Source: Roseiflexus sp034432635 (lineage in GTDB: Bacteria > Chloroflexota > Chloroflexia > Chloroflexales > Roseiflexaceae). Taken from it: 64,000 nucleotides of DNA. Below are positions 53,189-63,525 of the stretch, piece by piece. The notes under the pieces are model-generated. The model worked only from the letters and a program-made list of their open reading frames with translations. It did no database searches and was not told the DNA's origin. The first letter of the stretch is position 1; each line of letters opens with the position of its first letter. The stretch covers positions 16,989 to 80,988 of the forward strand of contig DAOUBK010000016.1 in the NCBI GenBank assembly GCA_034432635.1, written 5' to 3'. The position numbers were made by a program, and so were the translations under genes.

Positions 53189-54499
53189 CTACTTCAGGTC
53201 TTTCCCTGCGTCCTGCAACGCCTGTATCACAGCATCGACGTCGAGATCGCTGGCGAAGACATTCAGCGCATTGCCGTACTCGGTCATGTATGCTTCGGGA
53301 GCAGCGGCGCCATGCACGACGCTGGGAACCAGTTTTTCGCTGCCGAAGGCTTTGATCGAGTACTGCAGGTACTCATCGTACAGGCTCACGTCAGCATCGG
53401 TGCGCGCCGGAATCGATCCCTTCTTTGGATTGAAGGCATCCTGCCCCTCACGCGAACCACAGAGCGCCAGCCATGCCTTCGCCTGCTCCGGGTTTGGCGC
53501 GCCCTTCGCCAGCCCGAAACTGTCCGACAGCCACATAAAGACGCCCTCATTGCCGGGGGCTGCGGCATAGCCGTAATCCACGCCGACTTTCGCGCCCTTG
53601 CTGATAAAGTAGCCGTGCGCCCAGTCGCCCATGATCGTCATGCCAGCCTTGCCGTCGAGCACCAGTTGCGCTGCGTCAGCCCAACCGAGGGAAGAGCGGT
53701 CGCTGTTGGAGTATTCCAGCATTCGTCTGGCGATCTCGGCTGCCTGGCGCACGCGCGGATCGCTCCAGTCTGCGCCGGGCTGGAACAGTTTGGGGTAGTC
53801 GTCCGGTCCGAAGACTGCCAGCAGCACGCTCTCGAACAGGTGCGGCGTCTCGAACTTGTCCTTGCCGCCAACCGCCAGCGGGATGATCCCCTTCGCCTTG
53901 AGCGCCTCGGCGACCGTGAAGAAGTCGTCAATAGTCTTAGGCGGGGTCAGGCCATTCTCCTGGAAGATTTTGATGTTGTACCAGAGCACGTTCGAGCGAT
54001 GGATGTTAACCGGCACCGACCAGATTTCGCCGTTGTAGGTGATCTGTTCGAGCAGTTTTGGCGGCATCACCTTGTCGAAACCCTGTTCTTTGAAGAACTG
54101 GGTCAGTGGTTCCATCTGACCCGCATCTACATATGCGGTCAGTTCCTTGCCAGCATGCACCTGCCAGCTATCCGGCGGTTGACCGCCCTGGAGGCGCGTT
54201 TTCAGCACTGTCTTAGCGTTCGTACCGGCGCCGCCGGCGACTGTGGCATTCACAATTTCGACACCGGGATACTGCTGCTGGTAGATGCTGAACATCGCAT
54301 TCAGACCATCCGCTTCGCCGCCGTTCGTCCACCAGCTAAAGATTTCGAGTTTACCTCGGCTGGTCTGCGCGGGGGCAGTTGTCGGCTGTATGGGGGCGGC
54401 AGTCGGTTGCGCAGTGGACGGTGCGCCGCCACAGGCTGCCAGCACAAGGGTCACAAGTGCCCCTACGCTGATGAGTTTCAACCACTTTGTTGTCAGCAT
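53189..54499 (-). CDS. Extracellular sugar-binding lipoprotein (CUT1 family)
   Basis: This solute-binding protein captures a sugar or oligosaccharide for the two permeases downstream. The 436-residue precursor has a signal peptide ending in LVLAAC (lipidated Cys23), a Pro/Thr/Gln-rich linker and a type 1 family fold with FSWWTNGGEADGLNAMF and GKAGMTIMGDWAHGYF. The start is set at the ATG behind AGGGAAGC; an in-frame ATG 17 codons upstream would spoil the signal peptide. The substrate is not readable from sequence. Confidence 0.9.
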   Translation of the reverse strand: MLTTKWLKLISVGALVTLVLAACGGAPSTAQPTAAPIQPTTAPAQTSRGKLEIFSWWTNGGEADGLNAMFSIYQQQYPGVEIVNATVAGGAGTNAKTVLKTRLQGGQPPDSWQVHAGKELTAYVDAGQMEPLTQFFKEQGFDKVMPPKLLEQITYNGEIWSVPVNIHRSNVLWYNIKIFQENGLTPPKTIDDFFTVAEALKAKGIIPLAVGGKDKFETPHLFESVLLAVFGPDDYPKLFQPGADWSDPRVRQAAEIARRMLEYSNSDRSSLGWADAAQLVLDGKAGMTIMGDWAHGYFISKGAKVGVDYGYAAAPGNEGVFMWLSDSFGLAKGAPNPEQAKAWLALCGSREGQDAFNPKKGSIPARTDADVSLYDEYLQYSIKAFGSEKLVPSVVHGAAAPEAYMTEYGNALNVFASDLDVDAVIQALQDAGKDLK

Positions 54500-54619
54500 A
54501 GCTTCCCTGCCTTTCAAAGAGAACAATGGTCGTGCGAAGAATGACCCCATCAGTATCGTCGGCGCTCAACCGAACCGAGCATGCACCTCCCTTACGCGGT
54601 TTAGAACGTAGATGGAATG

Positions 54620-54628
54620 AGTATAGCA
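54620..54628 (-). promoter_or_regulatory. Extended -10 promoter of the sugar transporter
   Basis: On the minus strand TGCTATACT matches an extended -10 box about 120 bases before the binding-protein start. It lies at the 3' end of the histidine kinase gene. Confidence 0.4.
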
Positions 54629-54643
54629 CAAATTTCGCGGCGA

Positions 54644-55704
54644 TTACGAAGAAATCTCTCCGCGCGGCAAAGTGAGCGTAAACACGCTTCCCTTGCCGAT
54701 GCCAGGGCTGGCAGCGGTGATCTCGCCACCCATGCCCGCGCCAGGTGACGCGCGATCGTCAGTCCGATCCCGCTGCCGCCGCTCGCCCGACTCCGTGACG
54801 GATCGACGCGGTAGAAACGCTCGAACAGATAGGGCAACGCTTCGGCGGGGATGCCGATACCGGTGTCTTCAACGATCACCTGCACGTGCGTTGGGTCGCA
54901 CCGCACGCGGATCGTGATACATCCATCTTCCGGCGTGTACTGGATAGCGTTGCCGATCAGATTGACCAGCACCTGTGCCGTTCGATCCGGATTGGCGTAT
55001 GCCAGTATCTCCTTCTCTGGCGCTTCGATCACAATCTGCAGGCACTGTTCGATCAGTTGCGCTCGAAGCTGCACAACGATAAGGTTCACGAGCGCCACAA
55101 TATCGAAGCGTTGCGGCTGAATTGCGACCCGCCCTGCTTCCACGCGCGAGAGGTGCTGAAGATCATCGACCAGTCTGCGGAGACGTCGCATTTCATGTTG
55201 CATGGCGGAGATCGTTTCAGGATCGACCGGCAGAACTTCGTCGAGCAATCCTTCCAGATACCCTTCCAGACCAGTGAGCGGTGTGCGCAGTTCGTGTGCC
55301 ACGTTGCCGATCAGGGTAATGCGCTGGTGCTCGACCTGTGCCAGCGTTTCCGCCATCTGATTGAAACTCTGTGTAACATCACGGAGTTCGTCTATGAGCG
55401 GAACTGTTACCCGCTCATCGTAGTTTCCGCGAGCGATCCGGCGACTGCTGGCTGCGAGTTGCTGCAATGGTCGCAGGATTTCGCGCACCAGCAGGATGCT
55501 CGTTACCAGACCGGCGATTGTCGCTGCCAGCGCCGCTACGACCAGCGCCTGGATCACTGCCGACTGAAAGGCTGGCAGCAGTGCAGGATCAACCGAACGC
55601 GCCGCCAGCGTTTCCGCCGTCACGATCAGGGTAAGGACGCCGACGATCACGACGAGCATATGCGCTGCGATGATCCGCCAGCGGAGTTGCTGCCACAGTC
55701 CCAT
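54644..55704 (-). pseudogene. Sensor histidine kinase with a one-base deletion near its end
   Basis: The gene encodes a membrane sensor kinase: two hydrophobic segments, a HAMP region, HisKA with NVAHELRTPLTGLEGYL, the N-box NLIGNAIQYTPEDG, and DTGIGIPAEALPYLFERFYR. After GSGIGLTIARHLARA the frame changes. The open frame runs on in nonsense to 54601, while the -1 shifted frame restores MGGEITAASPGIGKGSVFTLTLP and stops at 54644. Missing one base near 54734 accounts for this; with it the gene would be 354 codons including the stop. Only the last beta strands of the ATPase are lost, so partial activity is possible. A sequencing error cannot be excluded. Confidence 0.8.
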
Positions 55705-55705
55705 G

Positions 55706-56394
55706 CTACACCACCGCATCGATAAACTTGTACCCGACGCCACGCACGGTCTGAATCAGCGGTACGCCGGCAACTGCTTCCAGTTTCCGCCGTACCTGAC
55801 CGACGTACACGTCTACCACGCGATCGGTGCCGTAGAAATTGTCGCCCCACACCAGATCGAGGATCTGCTCACGGCTCAGCACCCTGCCATGGCGTCGCGC
55901 CAGCGCCAGTAAGACGTCGAACTCGGTGGTGGTCAGGTCTATTGCCTATCACCCACGTAGACTTCGCGCCGGTCCGGATCGATCCGCAGGTGCGCAAAGC
56001 GCAGGGTAGCGTCGATCATCGGTGATGTGGAACGACGGCGACGCAGAATAGCCTCGATACGCGCAACCAGCTCGCGCGGGCTGAACGGCTTGATCACATA
56101 GTCATCGGCGCCGATGCGCAAGCCTGCAACCCGGTCGCTCTCTTCACTCCGCGCTGTGAGCATGATGATGAAAACATCCGATTCCTGCCGGAGTCGAGTA
56201 GCCACTTCCATTCCGTCCATCCCCGTCAGGTTCAGATCGAGAATGACCAGATCGGGATGCTCGCGATGCGCCAGGTCCACCCCTTCCGGTCCGTTATCCG
56301 CCAGCAACACGCGAAAACCCGCCTGCTCGAGATAGGCGCGCACGACGGTGCGGATGCTGGCTTCGTCCTCAATGACCAGGATTGTTGCGTTCAT
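55706..56394 (-). pseudogene. OmpR-family response regulator with a one-base deletion between domains
   Basis: The receiver domain is complete: VIEDEAS, phospho-acceptor Asp in VILDLNLTGMDG and the Lys in YVIKPFSPREL. The open frame stops at 55939 after YVGDRQ. One base earlier in frame, the wing-helix effector continues as AIDLTTTEFDVLLALARRHG and VRRKLEAVAGVPLIQTVRGV to a stop at 55706. One base missing at about 55946 explains both halves; restored, the gene is 230 codons including the stop. As it stands the product is a receiver domain without its DNA-binding domain. It lies 1 base from the kinase start. Confidence 0.82.
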
Positions 56395-56590
56395 ATCTGT
56401 CGTCAGTGGTCGCTCCGCACAGAAAGGAACGTGCATAACAGGCTCCAGGCTAGATGACCGCACCACGAGGGAGGATAGAGAAAGACCCTCGAGGTTACGT
56501 TCAACCAGGCGACGCGGAGACCCCAACGGTCTTACCGGGCAGGCATGGCTGCCCTGCGATCAGGTGCAGGGAGGTCGGTTACGGTTGCGT

Positions 56591-57667
56591 TCAACTGTCG
56601 AGCTTCAACTCTTTTCCTGCGGCTGCCGAGCGATAGGCTGCGTCGAGCAGGCGCAGCACCGCCAGCCCTTCGGCGCCTGTTGCGAGCGGTGCGCCTTCGC
56701 CACGACAGGCGGCAACGAAGTGACGGAACCCTTCCGCCCATGCCCATTCTTTCTTCGGTACATCGGGCGTGATCTCAACCGGTACCCCATCCTCGGATCG
56801 GTAGATACGCAGTGGATGATCCCTGCCGTACAGATCGGGGAAGTAATCCGCCCCTGCCAGATCGCCGGCGATCTGGATACGCTCCTCGTTACGCGCGTGG
56901 ATCGCCCAGGTGACCTCAATCGTCACCAGACCGCCATTCGCCAGGCGTAGATGGATCGCTGCCAGGTCGTCCACGTCGAATATACCACCCGGTACACGGT
57001 CGGCGCCCCAGCCACCAAGTCCCTGCTCGTGTGGTCCGTGAACCGCCTGGATCTCGCCGCGCACGGCGCTGACTGGTGGAAACCCCAGGATCCAGTACAC
57101 CATGTCGAGCATGTGCACGCCGATATCCATCGTTGCGCCGCCGCCAGCCAGTTCTTTGCGCGTAAACCACGAGCCGTAGCCGGGAATGCCGTTGCGCCGC
57201 AGCATGCGCCCCAGCGCGTAGGTGATCGTGCCAAACCGCCCAGCCTGCGCCATCTGGCGGAGCATCAGGATTTCCGGACGTGGACGGTTGCTCATGTTGA
57301 CAGCGAGGATCCTGCCGGCTTTTGCGGCGGCAGCCACCATCGCTTCACCGTCTGCGACGCTGGTTGCCAGCGGTTTTTCACACAGTACGTGCTTCCCCGC
57401 TTCCAGCGCTGCAATTGCGACAGGCGCGTGAAACACGTTTGGCACTGCAATCGTAATTGCATCAACTTCGTCCAGCGCGATCAGATCACGGTAGTCGGCG
57501 AAAACGTGGGGAATATGGAACTTTGCGGCGACCTCCTGCGCACGTGCCAGGTTTGTGTCGCAGATCGCCGTCACCTGGACGTCGGGTATCGCCTGGAGTG
57601 AGGGAACGTGGCCGTGAACGACGACTGCACCGGCGCCAACGACGCCGATACGAAGAGTGTTGGACAT
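56591..57667 (-). CDS. Gfo/Idh/MocA-family NAD(P)-dependent oxidoreductase
   Basis: The 358-residue product has an N-terminal Rossmann fold (GVVGAGAVVVHGHVPSL), HVLCEKPLATS with the conserved Lys, and the C-terminal substrate domain with GGGATMDIGVHMLDMVYW. Family members oxidise or reduce sugars and inositols. Its location beside a sugar transporter suggests use of the same substrate, an inference. The start at 57667 gives the normal N terminus; an earlier in-frame start adds 120 unlikely residues. Confidence 0.9.
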   Translation of the reverse strand: MSNTLRIGVVGAGAVVVHGHVPSLQAIPDVQVTAICDTNLARAQEVAAKFHIPHVFADYRDLIALDEVDAITIAVPNVFHAPVAIAALEAGKHVLCEKPLATSVADGEAMVAAAAKAGRILAVNMSNRPRPEILMLRQMAQAGRFGTITYALGRMLRRNGIPGYGSWFTRKELAGGGATMDIGVHMLDMVYWILGFPPVSAVRGEIQAVHGPHEQGLGGWGADRVPGGIFDVDDLAAIHLRLANGGLVTIEVTWAIHARNEERIQIAGDLAGADYFPDLYGRDHPLRIYRSEDGVPVEITPDVPKKEWAWAEGFRHFVAACRGEGAPLATGAEGLAVLRLLDAAYRSAAAGKELKLDS

Positions 57668-57889
57668 ACGTGACCTTCCTGTTGTCAGATGTGGCGCAGG
57701 CGTCATCTTCGAGTGGATTGCCGCTGCGCCGGGTGCGAACGACATCCTCGCTATCTTACCATGAGGCGACCGACACGCATGACGACACTCCCCCGTATCT
57801 TTATCGCGCAACGGTTGTTTCTCCAGTTGGAATCGGGTAGAATGGTTTGGAGAAGAGAGTTCCGCAATTGCACCTTTGAGGACACTGCC

Positions 57890-58054
57890 ATGCGCACGAT
57901 ATTCTGGCTTGTCATTATTGCCGGTATCGCTATCTGGACGCTTGCACTGCAACGCGAACTCGCAACGCTGCGGAAACATCGCGCGATGTACCGCGAAGCA
58001 GCCGTGCGCGTGGAGCGTCGCCTTCACGAATTGAGCCGGACGCTCTCGCTGTAG
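57890..58054 (+). CDS. Small membrane-anchored coiled protein
   Basis: This 54-residue protein has one N-terminal membrane segment (IFWLVIIAGIAIWTLAL) and a charged helical tail rich in Arg and Glu. GAGG lies before the ATG. No family is recognised. It precedes the Ppx/GppA gene by 44 bases on the same strand. Confidence 0.6.
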   Translation: MRTIFWLVIIAGIAIWTLALQRELATLRKHRAMYREAAVRVERRLHELSRTLSL

Positions 58055-58098
58055 GCTGCGGCAATGCGTGCGACGTGAAAGGTAGTGGAGTGGCGCCT

Positions 58099-59601
58099 AT
58101 GCAAAAACGCATCGGCATTATCGATTTGGGATCGAACACCACGCGCATGATTGTGATGGGGTACACGCCTCATCACTCCTTCCGCCTGCTCGACGAAGTG
58201 CGCGAAAATGTGCGCCTGGCGGAGGGCATCGGTTCTGATGGTCGGTTGAAACCAGCAGCGATGGATCGGGCAGTGGCGACGATGCGTCTGTTTCATACGC
58301 TGAGTCATTCGGAGCAGGTGCAGACGATTGTCCCGGTTGCGACGAGTGCTGTCCGCGAGGCAACCAATCAGGCAGAATTCATTGCCCGTATCGCCGCCGA
58401 AGCGGGTCTGGCGATGCGGGTGCTCAGCGCGCGCGAGGAGGCGTACTACGGCTATCTCGGCGTTGTCAATTCGATTGACCTGCGCGATGGGTTTGTCATC
58501 GATATTGGCGGCGGCAGCACGGAAGTGTCGCAGGTACGCGGGCGAGGCTTCCTGCGCTGGTTCAGCCAGCCGATCGGTGCGTTGCGCGCTATGGAGCGGT
58601 TCGTTCACTCCGATCCGATCAGTCCCAGGGATTTCCGCGCGCTCGAAGCAGGTATCGCCGATTATTTCGCCACACTCGACTGGTTGAGCGTCGATCAGGG
58701 TCCGATGCTGGTCGGCATTGGCGGGACGATCCGCACGCTGGCGGAGATCGATCAAAAATTACACAACTATCCGCTCGACCGTGTTCACGGGTACGTACTG
58801 ACGCGCGAGCGTCTCGAGGCGTTGATCGAACGCCTGCGCGGCATGAGCCAGCGTCAGCGCGAGGAGGTTCCCGGTCTGCGCCGTGATCGCGCCGATCTCA
58901 TCCTTCCCGGCGGCGTTATTCTGGTTCACCTGATGCGACGCGGCGGGTTCGAGGCGCTGACCGTCGGCGGTCAGGGGTTGCGCGAAGGGATTTTTTACGA
59001 GCACTTCCTGGTTGGCGAGCAGCCGCCACTGTTTGCCGATATGCGCGGTTTCAGCGTGCAGAACCTGGCGCGCATCTACAATCACGAGGCCCTGCACGCT
59101 GCCAAGGTGCGCGATCTGGCATTGTCAATGTTCGACCAGTTGCGCCCGCTGCACGCCTATGGCGACTGGGAACGCACCCTCCTCGGTTATGCGGCGACCC
59201 TGCACGATATTGGACTGGCGGTCAACTATTACGACCATCATAAACATGGTGCGTATCTGGTGTTGAACAGCGCGTTGCAGGGATTCACCCACCGCGAGAT
59301 GGTGCTGATCGCGCTCCTGGTGCAGTTCCACCGCAAAGGAGATGTGTCGCTCGGTTCGTTGCGCGAACTGCTGCATCCCGACGATGAGCCGCGCGTCGCC
59401 CGGCTGGCGGCGCTACTCCGGATCGCCGAATACCTGGAGCGTCGGAAGTGTCAGGTCGTGCAGGATATTACCGTCGATATTGGTGATACGATCCGGATGA
59501 CGGCGCGTACCGTCGGTGATGCAACCGTGGAGATCTGGGATGCAAACCGCGGATCGCAATTGTTCCGCAAGGCGTATGGGCGCGATGTGGAGATTGTCTG
59601 A
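58099..59601 (+). CDS. Ppx/GppA phosphatase family protein with C-terminal HD domain
   Basis: The 500-residue protein has the ASKHA-fold phosphatase domain (about 1-300) with IGIIDLGSNTTRMIV and VIDIGGGSTEVSQ, followed by an HD-type domain with TLHDIGLAVNYYDHHKHGAYL. Such proteins hydrolyse polyphosphate or the pppGpp 5' phosphate. The ATG after GGAGTGG is preferred to a GTG 24 bases upstream. Ppx versus GppA cannot be decided from sequence. Confidence 0.9.
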   Translation: MQKRIGIIDLGSNTTRMIVMGYTPHHSFRLLDEVRENVRLAEGIGSDGRLKPAAMDRAVATMRLFHTLSHSEQVQTIVPVATSAVREATNQAEFIARIAAEAGLAMRVLSAREEAYYGYLGVVNSIDLRDGFVIDIGGGSTEVSQVRGRGFLRWFSQPIGALRAMERFVHSDPISPRDFRALEAGIADYFATLDWLSVDQGPMLVGIGGTIRTLAEIDQKLHNYPLDRVHGYVLTRERLEALIERLRGMSQRQREEVPGLRRDRADLILPGGVILVHLMRRGGFEALTVGGQGLREGIFYEHFLVGEQPPLFADMRGFSVQNLARIYNHEALHAAKVRDLALSMFDQLRPLHAYGDWERTLLGYAATLHDIGLAVNYYDHHKHGAYLVLNSALQGFTHREMVLIALLVQFHRKGDVSLGSLRELLHPDDEPRVARLAALLRIAEYLERRKCQVVQDITVDIGDTIRMTARTVGDATVEIWDANRGSQLFRKAYGRDVEIV

Positions 59602-59658
59602 CTCCGGACGGCGGAGGCGGTGTGGGGCTGGATCGGGCAACGACGGTCAATCCGACGC

Positions 59659-62058
59659 CTACGCCTGATCGCCGTTCCCGGATCGCTTCAACACCTCCCG
59701 GCTGCGTCCATCTTCCGGCGGACCGACAATCCCCTGTTGTTCGAGCAGATCGATGAGTTGCGCTGCTTTGCTGTAGCCGATGCGTAGCCGACGTTGCAGC
59801 AGCGACGCCGAGGCGCGCGAGTGCTGTTGCACCAGTTTGATTGCCTGTGGCAGCAGTTCGTCCTGTTCGGCTGTGCTGAGGAACTCGCCTGGCGGTTGCA
59901 TGCCGCCCTGGTCGTCGGGTTGTTCCTTCGCCGCTGCAGCGGTTTTCTTCTGCTCATCACCCGTTTCCGGCGGCGTGGCGTGATGCCAGAACTGCACGAT
60001 CCGCTCCACTTCCGCTTCCGAAACCCACGTACCCTGCAGACGGATCGGACGCGCTGCGTCGGCTGCCATATAGAGCATATCGCCGCGTCCCAGCAACTGC
60101 TCGGCGCCATTCATGTCGAGAATGACGCGCGAGTCGGTCTGCGAGGTGACGGCAAAAGCGATGCGGGTCGGGAAGTTCGCCTTGATCAACCCGGTCACCA
60201 CGTCCACCGATGGGCGCTGCGTGGCAATAACGAGGTGGATGCCGGTTGCACGCGCCATCTGCGCCAGGCGGCAGATCAGCGTCTCGACCTCGTCCGGCGC
60301 CATCATCATCAGGTCTGCCAGTTCGTCGATAATGATCACAATGTAGGGGAGCGGTTCGAGATCGGCACGGCGACGCGCAGCGTTGTTATACCCTTCGATA
60401 TTGCGAAAACCATATCGCGCGAATGCTTTGTACCGGCGCTCCATCTCGCGTGTTGCCCACTTCAACGTCGGCACCACCCGTTCGAGTTCCGTCACAACCG
60501 GCGAGAGCATGTGCGGGATCCGATTGTAGACGATCAACTCGACCATCTTCGGATCGATCATGATGAACTTCAACTCGTCGGGGGTGTGTTTGAGCAGGAG
60601 CGAGCAGACCAGGGCATTGATGCCCGCACTCTTACCGGTGCCGGTCGCGCCGGCCATCAGTGCATGCGGCATCCGGTCGAGCGCGGCAATCACCGGTGTC
60701 CCGGAGACATCCTTGCCGAGGGGCCATTTCAGCCGCCCTTTGGTGCGCTCGAACTCCTCACTCTCGATTACCTCGCGCATACCGACGATTGAAATCGCGG
60801 AGTTGGGAATCTCGATGCCGATCACATTCTTGCCGGGGATGGGCGCTTCGATGCGGATGGACGTTGCCGCCAGCGCCAGCGCCAGGTCTTTCTCCAGGGT
60901 AGTAATTTTGGAAACCTTGACCCCGACAGCCGGCTGAAGCTCGAACTGCGTCACGGCAGGACCGGTATTCACCCCCACGACCTGCGCCTCGACTTTGAAA
61001 CTCGCCAGCGTCTCTTCGATCAGGCGCGACCGCAGCCGCTTTTCTTCATCGGTGATCGTTCCTTCCGGGTAGCTTTCCAGCACGTCGAGCGACGGCAGGG
61101 GCCAGGCACGGTGCACCGGCGAGGTCTCGAACCCTTCGAGCGCCTTCTGTACCACTTCCTGGGGAGGACCCGACACCGGCGTTGTCAGCAAGCTGGTGAG
61201 CAGCGTCGTATTGCCGGAGGTGGCATTCCCCAGATCGGCTTTGGGTGCGGACCCGGCGGCTGGTGGTTGCGTCGGTGTGCGACGTGCGCGCGTTTCGGGG
61301 CGCTGAAACAGACTGGCGCGCGTCGGACGCTCCGCAATCGGTGTGGGCACGATATCGTCGCCGGACTGCGGCGGGGGAACATAGGTCGTTGCTGGAGTGT
61401 TATCAGGCGCCGGCTGGCGTGCCGCTGGCACAGACGACTCCGCAGTGCGTTTTCGACTGGGGTTCCACACTGTTGCCCAGAAACGCGCAAAGCCATCGCG
61501 CAGCGACGAGAACAACTCGTGGAGCGTAATGTCGAAGGTCAGCAGGATACCCGCCAGCCCTGTCAGACATGCAACCACAAATGCCGCCGGTCTTCCAATT
61601 GCCTGGGAGAGAAGCGCCAGCACAGCATACCCGGCGATGCCGCCCCCTTCGCCGACGCGCGCATCGAAACCGTCGCGCACGCCGATAGAAAACTCCAGCA
61701 GCACAAGTAACGCGGTCAGCACCAGCGCCGTGCCAAGCACTGTCGCGCCGGTCAGACGCACATCATCGTACTGTTCCTGGAGGAGGATTGCCAGCCCCAG
61801 CAATCCAAGCGACAACGGCACCACCAGGGCGCCCCATCCCAGCAGGCGGCGGGTCAGTTCGACCCATGACGCACCGATCACGCCAGCCGTACCGGTCACA
61901 TAGAACACGATCGTCACTGCTGCGACTGCAATAAGACCAAGCGCGAACAGTTCGCGCTGATGCTCGGGACGCAGCGCAGGGGAGGATGCCGCGCCGGTGC
62001 GTTTCCGCCGGGCGCCCACCGATTTGCGACCTGATGATGATTGCTTTGCGCGAGCCAT
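59659..62058 (-). CDS. ftsK: DNA translocase FtsK/SpoIIIE
   Basis: FtsK pumps DNA at the division septum. The 799-residue protein has an N-terminal region with four to five membrane segments (about 30-190), a Pro/Thr-rich linker, then a RecA-like motor with Walker A GATGTGKSAGINAL near residue 470 and Walker B YIVIIIDELADLMM. The last 65 residues are the gamma winged helix that reads orientation sequences (ASLLQRRLRIGYSKAAQLID). The linker is shorter than in E. coli FtsK. Confidence 0.95.
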   Translation of the reverse strand: MARAKQSSSGRKSVGARRKRTGAASSPALRPEHQRELFALGLIAVAAVTIVFYVTGTAGVIGASWVELTRRLLGWGALVVPLSLGLLGLAILLQEQYDDVRLTGATVLGTALVLTALLVLLEFSIGVRDGFDARVGEGGGIAGYAVLALLSQAIGRPAAFVVACLTGLAGILLTFDITLHELFSSLRDGFARFWATVWNPSRKRTAESSVPAARQPAPDNTPATTYVPPPQSGDDIVPTPIAERPTRASLFQRPETRARRTPTQPPAAGSAPKADLGNATSGNTTLLTSLLTTPVSGPPQEVVQKALEGFETSPVHRAWPLPSLDVLESYPEGTITDEEKRLRSRLIEETLASFKVEAQVVGVNTGPAVTQFELQPAVGVKVSKITTLEKDLALALAATSIRIEAPIPGKNVIGIEIPNSAISIVGMREVIESEEFERTKGRLKWPLGKDVSGTPVIAALDRMPHALMAGATGTGKSAGINALVCSLLLKHTPDELKFIMIDPKMVELIVYNRIPHMLSPVVTELERVVPTLKWATREMERRYKAFARYGFRNIEGYNNAARRRADLEPLPYIVIIIDELADLMMMAPDEVETLICRLAQMARATGIHLVIATQRPSVDVVTGLIKANFPTRIAFAVTSQTDSRVILDMNGAEQLLGRGDMLYMAADAARPIRLQGTWVSEAEVERIVQFWHHATPPETGDEQKKTAAAAKEQPDDQGGMQPPGEFLSTAEQDELLPQAIKLVQQHSRASASLLQRRLRIGYSKAAQLIDLLEQQGIVGPPEDGRSREVLKRSGNGDQA

Positions 62059-62157
62059 AACCGTCGCTCTGGCGCCAATCCGAAATCAGACAGTATCACG
62101 GTAACATATGTTCGCATAGGTTGCAAGCAGGGTACACAGGAAGCATAGGCAGACGCA

Positions 62158-62188
62158 GGGTGGGTGAAGGCATTGCCTTCGCCCACCT
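62158..62188. repeat. Dispersed palindromic repeat, copy 2
   Basis: Arms of about 13-14 bases (GGTGGGTGAAGGC and GCCTTCGCCCACC, one G-U pair) flank a 3-base loop ATT. It shares sequence and architecture with the hairpin at 50792-50822. Confidence 0.55.
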
Positions 62189-62255
62189 ACTCTGGAGAAG
62201 CGTTCTTCACACGATGGTGTATCGTAGATGCCCTGGTTCCGCGCAGAGGCGCCGA

Positions 62256-63525
62256 TTACCGCACCACAAGCGGCAGGGAGACCACATACACAGCGCCCTG
62301 ATACTCATACGCCCCATATCCACCGTCCCGCCAACGGTACACGGTTGACCGGCGCGATCGGTTGTAACGCCGGGTGGCACGAAGGCGCTGTTGCCGCGAT
62401 TGATGGCAGGCGAACCGACTTGCAGGCGCAGAGCGCCAGCGTCGGGATTGACAAACAAGGGAGGAGCGTCGATATTGCCGCCGCCATTCGTACCACAGGC
62501 CGGTTGCCAGGAACCTGCACCGCCACATCCCTGCACATTGCTATGCGTGATTGTGGGCGCGCTACCCGTATTCTGTATTGGAAATGTCAGGACCGTTTGG
62601 CGCCGTATTGCCCCAGATAATCACATTTCGCAGCGTCGGGCTGCTGTTTTCATTGAACATCCCACCACCGTCTCGGTTGGCTGTATTGCCGCTGAAGATG
62701 ACGTTCGTCAGTGTCGGGCTGCTTTGGTCGTTGCCCATCTCACCGGCACTTAAGGTAGCTGGATTGCCGCTGAAGGTGACATTCGTCAGCGTTGGGCTGC
62801 TGCTGGCATTGAGCATCCCGCCACCGAATCTCGCCGAATTGCCGCTGAAGGGAACATTCGTCAGGGTCGGGTTGCTATTGAAATAGTTGCCCATCCCGCT
62901 GCCGTCTTCTTTTGCCGCGTTACCGATGAAGATGATATTCCTCAGTGTCGGGCTGCTGTTGGTGACATTCTGCATTTCCCCGCCGCTGTTCCTCGGATTT
63001 GTGCCGGTCCTGCCCTCCGGTGACAACGAACCCATCGAGTACGGCAGTGCTGTTCACATTCGTCGATCCGAGCACGTGGTAAGCGTTATTCCCTACAATG
63101 TTGGCTGTCGTTGTGATTACTCGGTTGGCGTCGGTAAGGTCGTTGTTGTCGATGTCGCCGCTCAGCACGGTGACATTGACGTTCCAGTCGCGCTGATTGA
63201 GCGCAGTCTCGGTTCCGTTGAAGCTATCGTAGATCGCCACGCCATTCTGCAGTTCAAACGAGGATTGGCGCGGGTCTGAGCTGCCCAGCGCGACCAGGGG
63301 TTTATGCACTCCTCGCCTGGCCCAAATCTGGTCGCCGCTGACTGCGATTGACAGGGTGTGACTCAGGGAGCAGACGTTTGCCCACGAGGTACATGTGCCC
63401 GTCGCTGGCGCTCCGGGTGCTGCGTAGCGGATGGTTCCGGATGCCTGTACCGATGCCGGCGGCAGGACCAGCACGCAGAGACAGACAAGCCCCAGGATAC
63501 GTTGCAGGAGAGAATGGGAGGACAT
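62256..63525 (-). pseudogene. Secreted parallel beta-helix (choice-of-anchor-Q type) protein, three frameshifts
   Basis: The gene starts with a signal peptide (LLQRILGLVCLCVLVLPPASVQA) and a region typical of secreted beta-helix proteins. Five repeats of about 27 residues follow, of the form GGxM-N-SSPTLTNVxFSGNxA. The reading frame breaks near 63005 (after VTGGQ), near 62575 (restoring SAPTITHSNVQG) and near 62314, where one G is missing before AYEYQGAVYVVSLPLVVR and the stop at 62256. Joined across the breaks it makes a coherent protein of about 420 residues. Surface adhesion or polysaccharide binding is the usual role of such proteins. As it stands the gene is inactive. Confidence 0.75.

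Noticed and set aside
53312..54544. 410-codon plus-strand frame opposite the sugar-binding protein
   Set aside because: Antisense to a clear lipoprotein gene; no signal, domain or ribosome binding site.
54644..56394. Programmed frameshifting in the kinase and regulator genes
   Set aside because: No slippery heptamer or downstream structure was seen at either break, and such control is not known for these families.
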